Assembly (NCBI GenBank): GCA_900770215.1
Contig: CAAGJW010000001.1
Coordinates: forward strand, 1 to 22,308
Origin: Bacteroidales bacterium
Lineage (GTDB): Bacteria > Bacteroidota > Bacteroidia > Bacteroidales > Muribaculaceae
Direction: 5' to 3'
DNA length: 22,308 nucleotides
A program made the translations under genes and the position numbers. Shown here one piece after another: positions 1 to 8,667 of the stretch (the stretch's first letter is position 1; the number at the start of each line of letters is the position of its first letter). Under the pieces are notes generated by a model. The model saw only the letters and a program-made list of their open reading frames with translations, did not search any database and was not told the DNA's origin.

Positions 1-2
1 AC

Positions 3-65
3 GACACACCGCCCGAACAAATCAAGAACCTGCTCCCATACTACTACAAAAAATCTCGCGAGTAA
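3..65 (+). CDS. C-terminal tail of an unidentified protein (partial)
   Basis: An open frame enters from the left edge and ends at TAA 63-65, giving the 20-residue tail DTPPEQIKNLLPYYYKKSRE. It is taken as coding because its stop lies inside a strong intrinsic terminator, as expected for the last gene of a transcript. The tail is too short to assign a family. Only the frame and the stop are supported. Confidence 0.55.
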   Translation, partial: DTPPEQIKNLLPYYYKKSRE

Positions 66-84
66 TCCCGCGAGATTTTTTTTT
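54..84 (+). terminator. Intrinsic terminator of the upstream gene
   Basis: TCTCGCG (54-60) pairs perfectly with CGCGAGA (69-75) around an 8-base loop and is followed at once by nine T residues (76-84). The stop codon of the preceding gene (63-65) sits in the loop, so the stem begins within the last coding codons. Confidence 0.85.
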
Positions 85-448
85 GCACATCAGCAAGACG
101 GCTCTTTTCGGATGGTTACTTCTGTTTTCCCCTGCATGCCCCTACATGTTGCTCTTGTTATTTTTTTTACAATGACAAATCTTAAAAGTTAACAAACGTG
201 AAACTGTCTTGTCTCTTGTTCTTTTTGTAGTTTTAAATCGCATGAAATCAGCTATATATATTATACTGCCAATCTAAACAATAACTTTATTTAATTAAAA
301 TAACAACCTTTAACCGAAATATCCTCTCGTTGAATTAGCCTTGCATCTGTCCGTTTGCTAATTTTGCAAAGCGATGAGCCGAAAATGCGCTAGCTCTTGG
401 CTTGTCCTAACACTAATTGCTAACCTTTTATATCGTTAAACATTACAC
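85..448. other. AT-rich intergenic region upstream of the ROK operon
   Basis: No coding frame is supported here. The stretch is clearly more AT-rich than the flanking genes. It holds a run of T at about 163-170 and poly-purine/poly-pyrimidine stretches, and near its right end the promoter-like box at 359-366. A small CATG-N6-CATG inverted pair at about 136-149 lies upstream of the T run but is too weak to call a terminator. Confidence 0.5.
359..366 (+). promoter_or_regulatory. Bacteroidetes -7 promoter box for the ROK operon
   Basis: TAATTTTG matches the Bacteroidetes primary sigma -7 consensus TAnnTTTG and is followed by CA. A clear -33 TTTG at the usual spacing is not evident. It would give a leader of roughly 75 bases before the ATG at 449. 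Confidence 0.5.
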
Positions 449-1417
449 ATGGCAGTTATAGCACTTGATCTCGGAGGAACCAAAATAGCGAGCGCCATTG
501 TCGACGATGCAGGTGGTGTGAGGTTCACCCACAAAAACATGCTTCAGGGCCGTACAGGCCATGAAGTGGGCAAGCTCATTGTCGATAGCTTGGCCAGGCA
601 GTTTGATAAGGCCCAGTATCATCGCATTCCCATTACATCGATAGGAATATGTGTGCCTGGCAGTGTGAACCCTGCCACAGGCCATGTGTGGGCGCCCAAC
701 ATCCCTGGATGGGGGCGTTATCCGCTTGCCCAGGAGGTGCTGACCCTGCTGCCTGAGCACAAGGTGCCTGTATATGTCGACAACGACCGCAGTTGCTCGG
801 TTTATGGCGAGCTTTGGAAGGGTGCCGCGCGAGGTTGTCGCAATGTGATCTTTATGGCTGTGGGCACGGGCATCGGCGCTGGCATCGTGGTCGATGGCCA
901 CACGCTGCATGGCGCAAGCGATATCATAGGTGCAACGGGGTGGATGGCGCTTCAGAGCCCCTACATCGAGCAGTATGGCCCCCAAGGGTGCTTTGAGTAC
1001 TATGCTTCGGGCACAGGCATATGCAATCGAGCCAAAGACATGGTGCGTGCCGACAAGTCCTATCGCGGCTCGTTGCGCCAATTGCCCATTTCGCGCATTT
1101 CGACCAAGCATGTATTTGAGGCCTATGACAAGGGCGACCCCATTGCCACTGCTGTGCTTGCCAAGGCTGTAGAAATGTGGGGCATGGCCACTGCCAACTT
1201 TGTGAGTCTCTTCAATCCTGAGAAAATCATATGGGGCGGGGGAGTGTTTGGCCCGGCCAGGATGTTTATCCCCGCCATTTACGAGGAAGCCTGCAAGTGG
1301 GCTCAGCCGCTGTCGATCAAAACGGTGGAGCTTGTGTCTACACAGTTGCCCGACAATGCCGGCCTGCTTGGTGCCGGCTTCCTTGCGTTAAACAACGGAA
1401 AAGTTCAACTCGACTAG
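449..1417 (+). CDS. ROK-family sugar kinase
   Basis: A 322-residue protein of the ROK (repressor/ORF/kinase) family, which phosphorylates sugars such as glucose, fructose, GlcNAc or ManNAc with ATP. The phosphate loop DLGGTK is at residues 7-12, the catalytic Asp is D113 in DNDRS, and the adenosine-binding GTGIGAGI is at 139-146. There is no N-terminal helix-turn-helix, so it is an enzyme and not a ROK repressor. The usual zinc motif CxCGxxGCxE is degenerate: only PQGCFE (178-183) remains and the first two Cys are missing. Length is normal for a ROK kinase. It is the first gene of an operon with an MFS transporter and a SIS protein, so its substrate is probably the sugar that transporter imports. 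The proximity to GH18/GH9 enzymes makes an amino sugar plausible, but specificity cannot be read from the sequence. Confidence 0.9.
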   Translation: MAVIALDLGGTKIASAIVDDAGGVRFTHKNMLQGRTGHEVGKLIVDSLARQFDKAQYHRIPITSIGICVPGSVNPATGHVWAPNIPGWGRYPLAQEVLTLLPEHKVPVYVDNDRSCSVYGELWKGAARGCRNVIFMAVGTGIGAGIVVDGHTLHGASDIIGATGWMALQSPYIEQYGPQGCFEYYASGTGICNRAKDMVRADKSYRGSLRQLPISRISTKHVFEAYDKGDPIATAVLAKAVEMWGMATANFVSLFNPEKIIWGGGVFGPARMFIPAIYEEACKWAQPLSIKTVELVSTQLPDNAGLLGAGFLALNNGKVQLD

Positions 1418-1444
1418 ATGTGTCACGCAAATTGTAATAGATCT

Positions 1445-2584
1445 ATGGAGCCTAAACACATTACTAAAGCATATGTGGCTGCCTGCATCGGCATGGCCTT
1501 CTTCGGTATCACCATGGTTGCCCTTGGGGCGGTATTGCCTGCCTTGTCGAGCCAACTCTCGCTCACGGCGGCCCACCAGGCCACTCTTGCCAGTGCCCTC
1601 ACGGGAGGCATCTTTGCAGGCTCGATTGTCTTTGGCCCTGTGTGTGACCACTACGGGCACAAAGGTATCTTTCTGGCAGCTTGCATCATGGTCTTGCTTG
1701 GGCTTTTGGGCATAGCTCAGGCCAGCGGCTTCGCAATTCTGGTGCCCTCTTACTTTCTTGTGGGCACTGGGGGCGGCATCCTCAATGGGCAGACCAACAC
1801 GCTCGCAAGCGACCTCTACGACGCGCGCCGCCGTGGCGCGAGGTTGAGCCTGCTGGGTGCCTTCTACGGTGTGGGCGGCATGGCTATCACGCTGCTTGTC
1901 TATGCTTTGAAGACTTCGGCCCCCTACGATGTAGTGCTCAAGGCCCTTGTGGCTTTCATGGCCTTGTGCGTGATCTATTGTGCCACGGTGAGATTTCCTG
2001 CTCCCAAGGCTGCGCAGAGTTTCCCCCTGGGCAAGGCTGTGCGCATGCTCAGCGACCCGGTGTTGCTTGTGATGAGCCTGGTACTCATGCTGGAAAGCAC
2101 CGTCGAGAGCATCACCAACAATCTTTCTACCACCTATTTTCAAAACCACGGTCTTGACGACGCGGTCCTGCTGCTCACCGTCATGATGGCCTCGCTCACC
2201 CTTGCGCGCTTTGTGTTGTCGTGGCTTTCGGGCAAGATTGCGCAGCAGTCGCTGCTCTACCTGTTTCTCTCGGTGCTCTTGGCGGGGTTTGCCTTGGTCT
2301 TGCTCGGTCGCAGTTTTGCAATAGCCACAGTTGCCATGATACTCATCGGCGTGGGCACGGCGGCCACCTATCCTGTGGTGCTGGGTCAGCTAGGCACGGC
2401 CTATGCGCAACTCTCGGGCACGGCATTTGGCATCGCCATTACCATAGCCCTGGCTGGTAGCACGATACTCAACGCCCTGGTGGGCAGCCTGCTCCTGCAC
2501 ATCTATCCCTGTGTGATGATGGCGGCTGTGGCTGCAATGATGCTGCTCTATACAGCAGGCAACGTGCTGATGAAAAGAAAATAA
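1445..2584 (+). CDS. MFS sugar permease, FHS-like
   Basis: A 379-residue inner-membrane transporter of the major facilitator superfamily, hydrophobic over almost its whole length and consistent with 12 membrane helices. MFS motif A is visible as GPVCDHYGHKG in the loop after helix 2. GGGILNGQTNT and LSLLGAFYGVGGM in helices 4-5 resemble the fucose-galactose-glucose:H+ symporter (FHS) branch. An earlier in-frame ATG at 1418 directly abuts the kinase stop, but the nine residues it adds (MCHANCNRS) look unlike a transporter N-terminus, so ATG 1445 (MEPKHITK) is preferred. The gene lies 27 bases after the ROK kinase and 52 bases before the SIS gene. Proton-coupled sugar uptake ahead of phosphorylation by the kinase is the likely role; the substrate is unknown. 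Confidence 0.87.
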   Translation: MEPKHITKAYVAACIGMAFFGITMVALGAVLPALSSQLSLTAAHQATLASALTGGIFAGSIVFGPVCDHYGHKGIFLAACIMVLLGLLGIAQASGFAILVPSYFLVGTGGGILNGQTNTLASDLYDARRRGARLSLLGAFYGVGGMAITLLVYALKTSAPYDVVLKALVAFMALCVIYCATVRFPAPKAAQSFPLGKAVRMLSDPVLLVMSLVLMLESTVESITNNLSTTYFQNHGLDDAVLLLTVMMASLTLARFVLSWLSGKIAQQSLLYLFLSVLLAGFALVLLGRSFAIATVAMILIGVGTAATYPVVLGQLGTAYAQLSGTAFGIAITIALAGSTILNALVGSLLLHIYPCVMMAAVAAMMLLYTAGNVLMKRK

Positions 2585-2636
2585 CTTCAATTCTCTATCA
2601 TTTATAAAATAGTACAAAAAAAACAGACTAACGATT

Positions 2637-3398
2637 ATGTATGCAAAAGATTGGTTAAACAATGCTCATGCTCTCATGCACACCATCGAAGAGAGCCAAA
2701 TGGAAAATGTGAAGAAGGCCGCCACTATTATGGCCGACAGCATTCAGGCTGGTCGCTGGGTGCACACCTGGGGCTGCGGCCATGCCACCATTCCGTGCGA
2801 GGAAATGTATCCACGCATAGGCGGCATCGTGGGTTTTCACCCGCTGTGCGAGTTGCCGCTCACGTTTTTTACTCAGATCATAGGCCAAATGGGCATTCAT
2901 CAGTTCTTGTATCTCGAGCGTCAGGAGGGCTATGCCCAGCAGATCATGAAGAATTACGACTTCAGCGACAAGGATTGTCTCTGGATTTTCTCCCACACAG
3001 GAATCAACGCAGTTAACATCGACATGGCCAACGAGGCCCACAAGCGCGGCATGAAAGTCATCGTCTACGGCTCGGCTGGTTTCACCGGCGACAAGCCGGG
3101 ACGCCACTCCAGTGGCAAGAACCTGTTTCAGTGTGCCGACGTTGTGGTCGACTCTTGCGTGCCCTTGCAGGACGCATCGGTCACCACTCAGCACCAGTTC
3201 GACAAGATAGGTCCCCTGTCTACACTCGGCTTCGTGTCGCTGGTGTGGATGACCGTGTGCACCGTTGTCGAGATTCTCGAGTCGCGCGGCGTGAAGCTTT
3301 ACATCAACCCGTCGCACAACGTGCCTGGCGACACCACGGCCCAGGAGCGCCTCGATGCAGCCATCGACGAGTACAAGAAGCGCCTCAAGGTGCTCTGA
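2637..3398 (+). CDS. SIS-domain phosphosugar-binding protein (COG4821/UPF0309 type)
   Basis: A 253-residue cytoplasmic protein with a single sugar isomerase (SIS) fold. WGCGHATIPCEEMYPRIGG (residues 45-63) matches the phosphosugar-binding opening of the COG4821 group. FSHTGINAVNIDMA (118-131) is the Ser/Thr-rich second loop, and INPSHNVPG (223-231) corresponds to the conserved SxNxxGG end motif. Relatives are isomerase-, etherase- or sensor-like proteins acting on sugar phosphates, and most are uncharacterised. As third gene after a kinase and a transporter it probably acts on the phosphorylated sugar, for example by isomerisation. It contains an unusual number of Cys residues near the loops (C47, C54, C71). 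A MurQ-like etherase is a possible alternative, but the length and motifs fit COG4821 better. Confidence 0.85.
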   Translation: MYAKDWLNNAHALMHTIEESQMENVKKAATIMADSIQAGRWVHTWGCGHATIPCEEMYPRIGGIVGFHPLCELPLTFFTQIIGQMGIHQFLYLERQEGYAQQIMKNYDFSDKDCLWIFSHTGINAVNIDMANEAHKRGMKVIVYGSAGFTGDKPGRHSSGKNLFQCADVVVDSCVPLQDASVTTQHQFDKIGPLSTLGFVSLVWMTVCTVVEILESRGVKLYINPSHNVPGDTTAQERLDAAIDEYKKRLKVL

Positions 3399-3404
3399 GC
3401 CCTC

Positions 3405-3460
3405 ATCATGATCCTGGCACTGTGCATCTCCATCGCGTGAGGTGCACACCGTGCCATGAT
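3405..3460 (+). other. Bulged hairpin after the ROK-MFS-SIS operon
   Basis: ATCAT (3405-3409), GGCAC (3416-3420) and TGTGCA (3421-3426) pair with TGCACA (3443-3448), GTGCC (3451-3455) and ATGAT (3456-3460), giving a 16-base-pair stem with two bulges only seven bases after the stop codon. No T run follows, so it may protect a 3' end or separate operons rather than be a classical terminator. The remaining leader up to the susC ATG at 3621 contains no clear TAnnTTTG box. Confidence 0.45.
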
Positions 3461-3620
3461 TGCAACAATCGACCCGCATTGAATCAACTTTTATTCAGCT
3501 ATTGCCTTGGAGAAGTTTCCCGAAGCTTGCGCACATCATTTCTTTTCACTCTGCTCACTATCGAGAAACTCCTCCTTTTCTAGAATAACCATTATTTTAT
3601 CAACCTAAACTATTGAATCA

Positions 3621-6600
3621 ATGAAGTTAAAAAATCTATCTCGATGGCTTGCCATGTGTTTACTACTGTTTGCAGCACAGCCTGGTGCAATGGCAGCGGC
3701 AGCAAGAGGTGGCACTGCCGAGGCATTACAGCCGAAAAACCAAAGTAACACCTACCGAGCAGGAGGCACAGTGCTTGACGTGAAGGGTGAGCCTATTATT
3801 GGTGCTGCAGTTATGGAAAAAGGTACTCGCAATGGTACTTCTACCGATGTCGATGGGCACTTCTCTCTCGATGTGCGGCGTGGGGCTACGTTGGTCATCT
3901 CTTCTATCGGTTACCTTACCCAGGAGGTGATTGCTGGCTCCAGTCTCTCTATCCGTCTGCAAGACAACAGTAAGGTCCTCGACGATGTGGTTGTAGTGGG
4001 CTACGGTGTCCAAAAAAAGAAACTTGTGACAGGTGCGACAGTGCAAGTAAAAGGTGAGGATATTTCCAAGTTGCATACTACCGATGTGCTTGGCGCGTTG
4101 CAGTCGCAAGCTCCGGGTGTAAACATTACCACCAACAATGGTTTCCTGGGTGGCGGCTTCAAGGTTGCCATACGTGGTTTGGGTTCCTATAGTGGTTCTT
4201 CCCCCTTTGTAGTGGTCGACGGGGTGCCCAATGCTAGTATCGACAATTTGAATCCTAGCGACATTGAGTCGATCGACGTCTTGAAAGACGCAGCCTCGGC
4301 AGCTATTTATGGGTCGCGTGCCTCCAATGGCGTCATACTTGTAACTACCAAGCACGGTCACAATGGTGAGGCTTCTATTTCCTACGACGGCTATATAGGA
4401 TGGCAGAATCTTTACAAGATACCCACATTGCTCACGGCCAAGGAGTACATGCAAATTGAAGATGAGGGCCGCGTCATGGACGGCCTCGATCCCTATGACT
4501 GGTCGGTTTTCATTCCGGCACGCGACCTCAACTATATTTCCAAGGGTGTCTGGAATGGTACCAACTGGCTTAAGGAGATAGAAAACAAAGATGCCATAGT
4601 TCAAAACCATGCTGTCAATGTGACGGGAGGTAGCGACCGTGGCAGCTATGCCCTTGGTTTCTCCTATCAGCGGCAAGAGGCCACATTGGGCGTGCCCAAG
4701 AAGTTTCCCTACCTGTCACGTTACAACTTCCGTGTCAACAATGACTATGTGGTTAAGCGCCTCAATGGGCACGACTTCATCAAGGTGGGAGAAACGCTCA
4801 ATTACCGCTACAGCAACATGAAAGGCTCATTCGGCACAGGCGGCATTTATTGGAACGCTTTGCACAACATGCTTGTCATGAGCCCCCTCATGCACGCCTA
4901 CAACGACAATGGCGAGTACTATGTGTACCGCGACCGTGTGGCTGACGGCTACAATTGGGACATCAGCAACAATGCCGATGCCAATCCTATTGCCTATATG
5001 GACTATTACATGAATCAAAACCAAAGTCGCAGCCACTATATACAGGCCAGTGCCTATGCCGAGGTACAACCCTTCAAAGGTCTGAAATTTCGCTCGCAGT
5101 TCAACTACACCTATAGCCAGAACGATTATCGCTCCTACCTGCCCATCTTTGAGCTCACGGCAACGCTCAACAACACCACCGACCGTGCCTCGCAGTCGAA
5201 GAGCGATGCCGACCATTGGGCATGGGAAAACACGCTTACCTACGATTTCAAGCTTGGCGAACATGCCTTTGAGACCTTGCTCGGCCAGTCGTGCGAAAAG
5301 TCGGGGTGGGGTAGCAGCCTTTCGGTTTCGGCCAACGACTTGAACTTCGACGAGTTCAAGTATGCCTACATATCCAACACCCAGGTTAATGCCAATCACA
5401 ACAACCTCTATTCGGCATCGGGCGCGCCCAACACGCCCTCAGCAATGGCATCGTTCTTTGGCCGTGTCAATTGGAACTGGAAAGAAAGGTATTTAGCTAC
5501 GTTTATTTTGCGCTCCGATGGCTCGTCGGTTTTTGCCCGCGGTCACCGTTGGCACACTTATCCATCTTTTTCGGCAGGCTGGATTGTGACCAACGAGGAC
5601 TTTGCCCGTAACAACGGCTTCGTCGACTTCTTCAAATTGCGTGCCTCCTATGGTATCAATGGTAACAACTCGGTTTCTCCATTCCAGTACTTGTCGCTCA
5701 TCACCACCAACGACGGCTATGGGGGTTACACTTTCGGTGACGCAATGAACACCAAGAGCCAGGGCTCTTATGCTTATCAAGTGGTCAACCCTAACCTTAC
5801 ATGGGAAAAGAACCGTTCGTTCGACCTCGGCTTTGATGCACGATTTCTGGCAAGTCGTCTGGCTACCGAGTTTGATTTCTACGTGCGCACGACTTCCGAC
5901 TTGCTTGTTACTGCACCCATCCTGGCCAGCGTGGGTGCCAATGCGCCGGCAATCAATGGTGGGAAGGTGCAAAACCGCGGTCTCGAGCTTGCATTGCACT
6001 GGAACGACCAGGTGGGACGTGACTTCTATTATGGCATCAATTGGAACATTGCCTACAACAAGAATAAAGTGAAGGAAATTAACAATGCCGACGGCATCAT
6101 TCACGGTGCCGGCAGCATCTTGTGGGAAGGCTGCGATGAGGTGATACGCACTGCCGAAGTGGGCAAACCCATGGGCTATTTCTATGGCTACAAAACAGCA
6201 GGCGTGTTTCAGAATCAGGCTCAAATCGATGCCTACTCGGGCCCAAAGATGAACGGCGCCTCCACACAACCAGGCGACTTGATCTTTGTAGACAACAACG
6301 GCGACGGCGTTATCGACACCAAGGACCGCACCATGATAGGCGATCCTCATCCCGATGTGACCATGGGATTTTCCTTCAATATGGGCTGGAAAGCTATCGA
6401 CCTTGAGGTGACTACCTATGGAGCCTTTGGACAGCAAATTCTGAAGAACTACCGCAACTATTCCTCATCGCCTTTGCAGAATTACACCACCGATGTGTTT
6501 AATCGTTGGCACGGCGAGGGTACAAGCAACAAGTATCCACGGTTGTCGGCAGCCTCTACCAACAATTGGAACACGGTGTCCGACATGTATGTCGAAAACG

Positions 6601-6848
6601 GCGACTACTTGAAAATAAAGAATGTGACCTTTGGCTACGATTTCAAGAAGACCTTTGCCAAGATTCCATTCCAGCAGCTGCGTCTCTATTTCCAGGTTCA
6701 AAACCTGTTCACCTTCACTGGCTACTCGGGCATGGATCCTGAGATAGGTTACGGTGGTGATTCTTATACTAATATTACACAAGGTATCGATTTGGGCTAC
6801 TATCCCACATCGCGCAATTTCCTTGTTGGTGTCAATGTAAAATTTTAG
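3621..6848 (+). CDS. SusC-family TonB-dependent outer-membrane glycan transporter
   Basis: A 1075-residue protein of the usual SusC/RagA length. A signal peptide (about residues 1-26, ending AMA) is followed by a carboxypeptidase-regulatory-like domain (about 47-115; GEPIIGAAV, TDVDGHFSL), then the SusC TonB-box-like segment DDVVVVGYG (121-129). The plug domain spans about 130-245 (QSQAPGVNI, PFVVVDGVP, ESIDVLKDAASAAIYGSR). A 22-strand beta-barrel fills the rest and ends in the terminal aromatic-type strand GVNVKF. It imports oligosaccharides across the outer membrane, powered by TonB-ExbBD, with SusD as lid. It is followed after 5 bases by susD and forms the core of a polysaccharide utilisation locus. 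The ligand is not predictable from the sequence alone; the neighbouring GH18 and GH9-deacetylase suggest GlcNAc/GlcN-containing glycans. Confidence 0.97.
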   Translation: MKLKNLSRWLAMCLLLFAAQPGAMAAAARGGTAEALQPKNQSNTYRAGGTVLDVKGEPIIGAAVMEKGTRNGTSTDVDGHFSLDVRRGATLVISSIGYLTQEVIAGSSLSIRLQDNSKVLDDVVVVGYGVQKKKLVTGATVQVKGEDISKLHTTDVLGALQSQAPGVNITTNNGFLGGGFKVAIRGLGSYSGSSPFVVVDGVPNASIDNLNPSDIESIDVLKDAASAAIYGSRASNGVILVTTKHGHNGEASISYDGYIGWQNLYKIPTLLTAKEYMQIEDEGRVMDGLDPYDWSVFIPARDLNYISKGVWNGTNWLKEIENKDAIVQNHAVNVTGGSDRGSYALGFSYQRQEATLGVPKKFPYLSRYNFRVNNDYVVKRLNGHDFIKVGETLNYRYSNMKGSFGTGGIYWNALHNMLVMSPLMHAYNDNGEYYVYRDRVADGYNWDISNNADANPIAYMDYYMNQNQSRSHYIQASAYAEVQPFKGLKFRSQFNYTYSQNDYRSYLPIFELTATLNNTTDRASQSKSDADHWAWENTLTYDFKLGEHAFETLLGQSCEKSGWGSSLSVSANDLNFDEFKYAYISNTQVNANHNNLYSASGAPNTPSAMASFFGRVNWNWKERYLATFILRSDGSSVFARGHRWHTYPSFSAGWIVTNEDFARNNGFVDFFKLRASYGINGNNSVSPFQYLSLITTNDGYGGYTFGDAMNTKSQGSYAYQVVNPNLTWEKNRSFDLGFDARFLASRLATEFDFYVRTTSDLLVTAPILASVGANAPAINGGKVQNRGLELALHWNDQVGRDFYYGINWNIAYNKNKVKEINNADGIIHGAGSILWEGCDEVIRTAEVGKPMGYFYGYKTAGVFQNQAQIDAYSGPKMNGASTQPGDLIFVDNNGDGVIDTKDRTMIGDPHPDVTMGFSFNMGWKAIDLEVTTYGAFGQQILKNYRNYSSSPLQNYTTDVFNRWHGEGTSNKYPRLSAASTNNWNTVSDMYVENGDYLKIKNVTFGYDFKKTFAKIPFQQLRLYFQVQNLFTFTGYSGMDPEIGYGGDSYTNITQGIDLGYYPTSRNFLVGVNVKF

Positions 6849-6853
6849 CGAAT

Positions 6854-8656
6854 ATGAAAAACTTCATCTATCTATCACTGATATCGGCAATGCTTCTAAT
6901 GGGAAGCTGCAACGATTTTTTGGACTCGGAGGACCTCACCCGTAAGACCTCGGCCAATTTTCCCGCCAATGAGAAAGAAGCCGACGAGGTACTGACTGGC
7001 ATCTATGCACATCTGTTGTATGAAAGCCCAGAGAGCGAGTCTTCGACCTATATCGCGCAGCTTGCTGGCGATGATTGCCTGGGCGGTAACTTGAGTTATT
7101 CCAACAATTGTGCTACCAATTTTCTGCTCTACTCGGGGTCACTCAACACGTTTTCAGGTTTGTGGGATCGTGACTACACGCTCATCAACCGTGCAAATCA
7201 GGCTATCCAGGAGTTCCCAAATGTGAAAGAATGGTCGAGCAAGGCAAGTGAGAACCGCCATTACGGCGAGGCCTATTTTCTGCGGGCTTTTGCATACTAT
7301 GAGCTTGCGCAAGTCTTCGGTCCTGTGCCCATCCGCACCACACCCAGCAACGACAATGTGCCTCGAGCAAGTATCGATAGTGTTTATTCTTTGATAGCCA
7401 GCGACATGCAGCGGGCCATCGAACTGTTGCCCGATAAAAACTATTTCTATGGCAGCAACATGACTGGCCATGCTACCAAGTATGCAGCCGAAGCCATGAT
7501 GGCACGCATATTCCTGTTCTACACTGGTCGCTACGGCAAGGAGGCTTTGCCTAATGGTATTACCCGGCAGCAAGTGTGCAACTGGATTGATGATTGTGTC
7601 AACAACTCAGGCAATTCCCTGGTGAGCGATCAGCGCAACATATGGTGCTACACCAACAAAGCAACCGAGAACAATCCCTCCTACCGCTATGCCTATGTGC
7701 AAAACCGTGGCTTGCACTGGGAAGGAAACAGCTGCAAGGAAACTCTCTTTGCAGCCAAGCACAACCTGCTTTCCAACTGGACTTACACGTGGTTTTCTTG
7801 CACCGATGCACAGTTCTATTCTCCGTCGGCCGACAACTACAGCAAGACGCAGTCTTACCCCTTTGGCACGGGCTGGGGCGCTGGCCCCGTTTCGCCGGCA
7901 ATGGTCGATGACTGGAAGGCTTGGAGCAAGTCTCAGACCTTCACCGACGGCTACACCGAGGATCCCCGTCTCACTGGCTCGATATGGTCTTATCGTGCCT
8001 ATGATGCCAACGATGGCACTACAGTTCTTTTCGACCGCCGGCTCGACAGTGATGAGCCCGATTACACAGTGTCTTACCGGTATTATGAGCAGACTGGCTA
8101 TTTCAACAAGAAATACATCAATATCAATGCTGCTGATTCTACTGGCTCGGCCAGCTCGATTACTTCATTTGGTCGCATCATGTATCCTGGCATCTCCAGC
8201 TACACCTCGCAAGCGCTCTTGCAAATACAAGACTATATCTACATTCGTTTTGCCGATGTGCTGCTCATGCAATCGGAGCTCGAGCATGATGCAACAGGGC
8301 TTAACCTCGTGCGTGCTCGTTCTCATCTTGCACCAATACCCTATTCGCTCGAAGCCATCAAAAACGAGCGGCGTTTTGAGCTTGCCTTTGAAAATCTGCG
8401 CTGGTGGGACCTGTTGCGCTGGTCGGGACCATCGCTTGAGGAGGCTGGGCAAGCGCTCAACAAGCAGAATGGTTTCACGCTCATCAATGCCTCAAAAGTG
8501 GAGAAAATGTGCTATTACGACTATGCAGCCCGCTTGAAGCAGACACAAGGCTACTGGCCCATACCTCAGACTGAAATCGACCTTTCCAACGGCGTGCTCA
8601 CCCAGAATCCTGGTTGGGATGCTTCTGCGATGTTCAAAGATTGGAACAACATGTAA
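6854..8656 (+). CDS. SusD/RagB-family glycan-binding lipoprotein
   Basis: A 600-residue surface lipoprotein. The lipobox LMGSC places the lipidated Cys at residue 19. The mature start NDFLDSEDL is typical of SusD, where the conserved FLD lies just after the Cys. TPR-like helices appear as HYGEAYFLRAFAYYELA and YAAEAMMARIFLFY. The C-terminal RagB/SusD block has YIRFADVLLMQSE, NERRFELAFENLRWWDLLRW and the closing TQNPGW. It caps the SusC barrel and captures the oligosaccharide. It starts 5 bases after susC and is co-transcribed with it. Length is at the upper side of normal for the family. Nothing looks truncated. Confidence 0.96.
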   Translation: MKNFIYLSLISAMLLMGSCNDFLDSEDLTRKTSANFPANEKEADEVLTGIYAHLLYESPESESSTYIAQLAGDDCLGGNLSYSNNCATNFLLYSGSLNTFSGLWDRDYTLINRANQAIQEFPNVKEWSSKASENRHYGEAYFLRAFAYYELAQVFGPVPIRTTPSNDNVPRASIDSVYSLIASDMQRAIELLPDKNYFYGSNMTGHATKYAAEAMMARIFLFYTGRYGKEALPNGITRQQVCNWIDDCVNNSGNSLVSDQRNIWCYTNKATENNPSYRYAYVQNRGLHWEGNSCKETLFAAKHNLLSNWTYTWFSCTDAQFYSPSADNYSKTQSYPFGTGWGAGPVSPAMVDDWKAWSKSQTFTDGYTEDPRLTGSIWSYRAYDANDGTTVLFDRRLDSDEPDYTVSYRYYEQTGYFNKKYININAADSTGSASSITSFGRIMYPGISSYTSQALLQIQDYIYIRFADVLLMQSELEHDATGLNLVRARSHLAPIPYSLEAIKNERRFELAFENLRWWDLLRWSGPSLEEAGQALNKQNGFTLINASKVEKMCYYDYAARLKQTQGYWPIPQTEIDLSNGVLTQNPGWDASAMFKDWNNM

Positions 8657-8667
8657 ACACAACTGCA

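Noticed and set aside
131..175. Second terminator or small RNA in the first intergenic region
   Set aside because: Only a 4-bp CATG pair and a T run not adjacent to it are visible; too weak to separate from chance.
449..1417. ROK protein as a transcriptional repressor of the PUL
   Set aside because: There is no helix-turn-helix domain ahead of the DLGGTK motif, which begins at residue 7; it is a kinase-type ROK.
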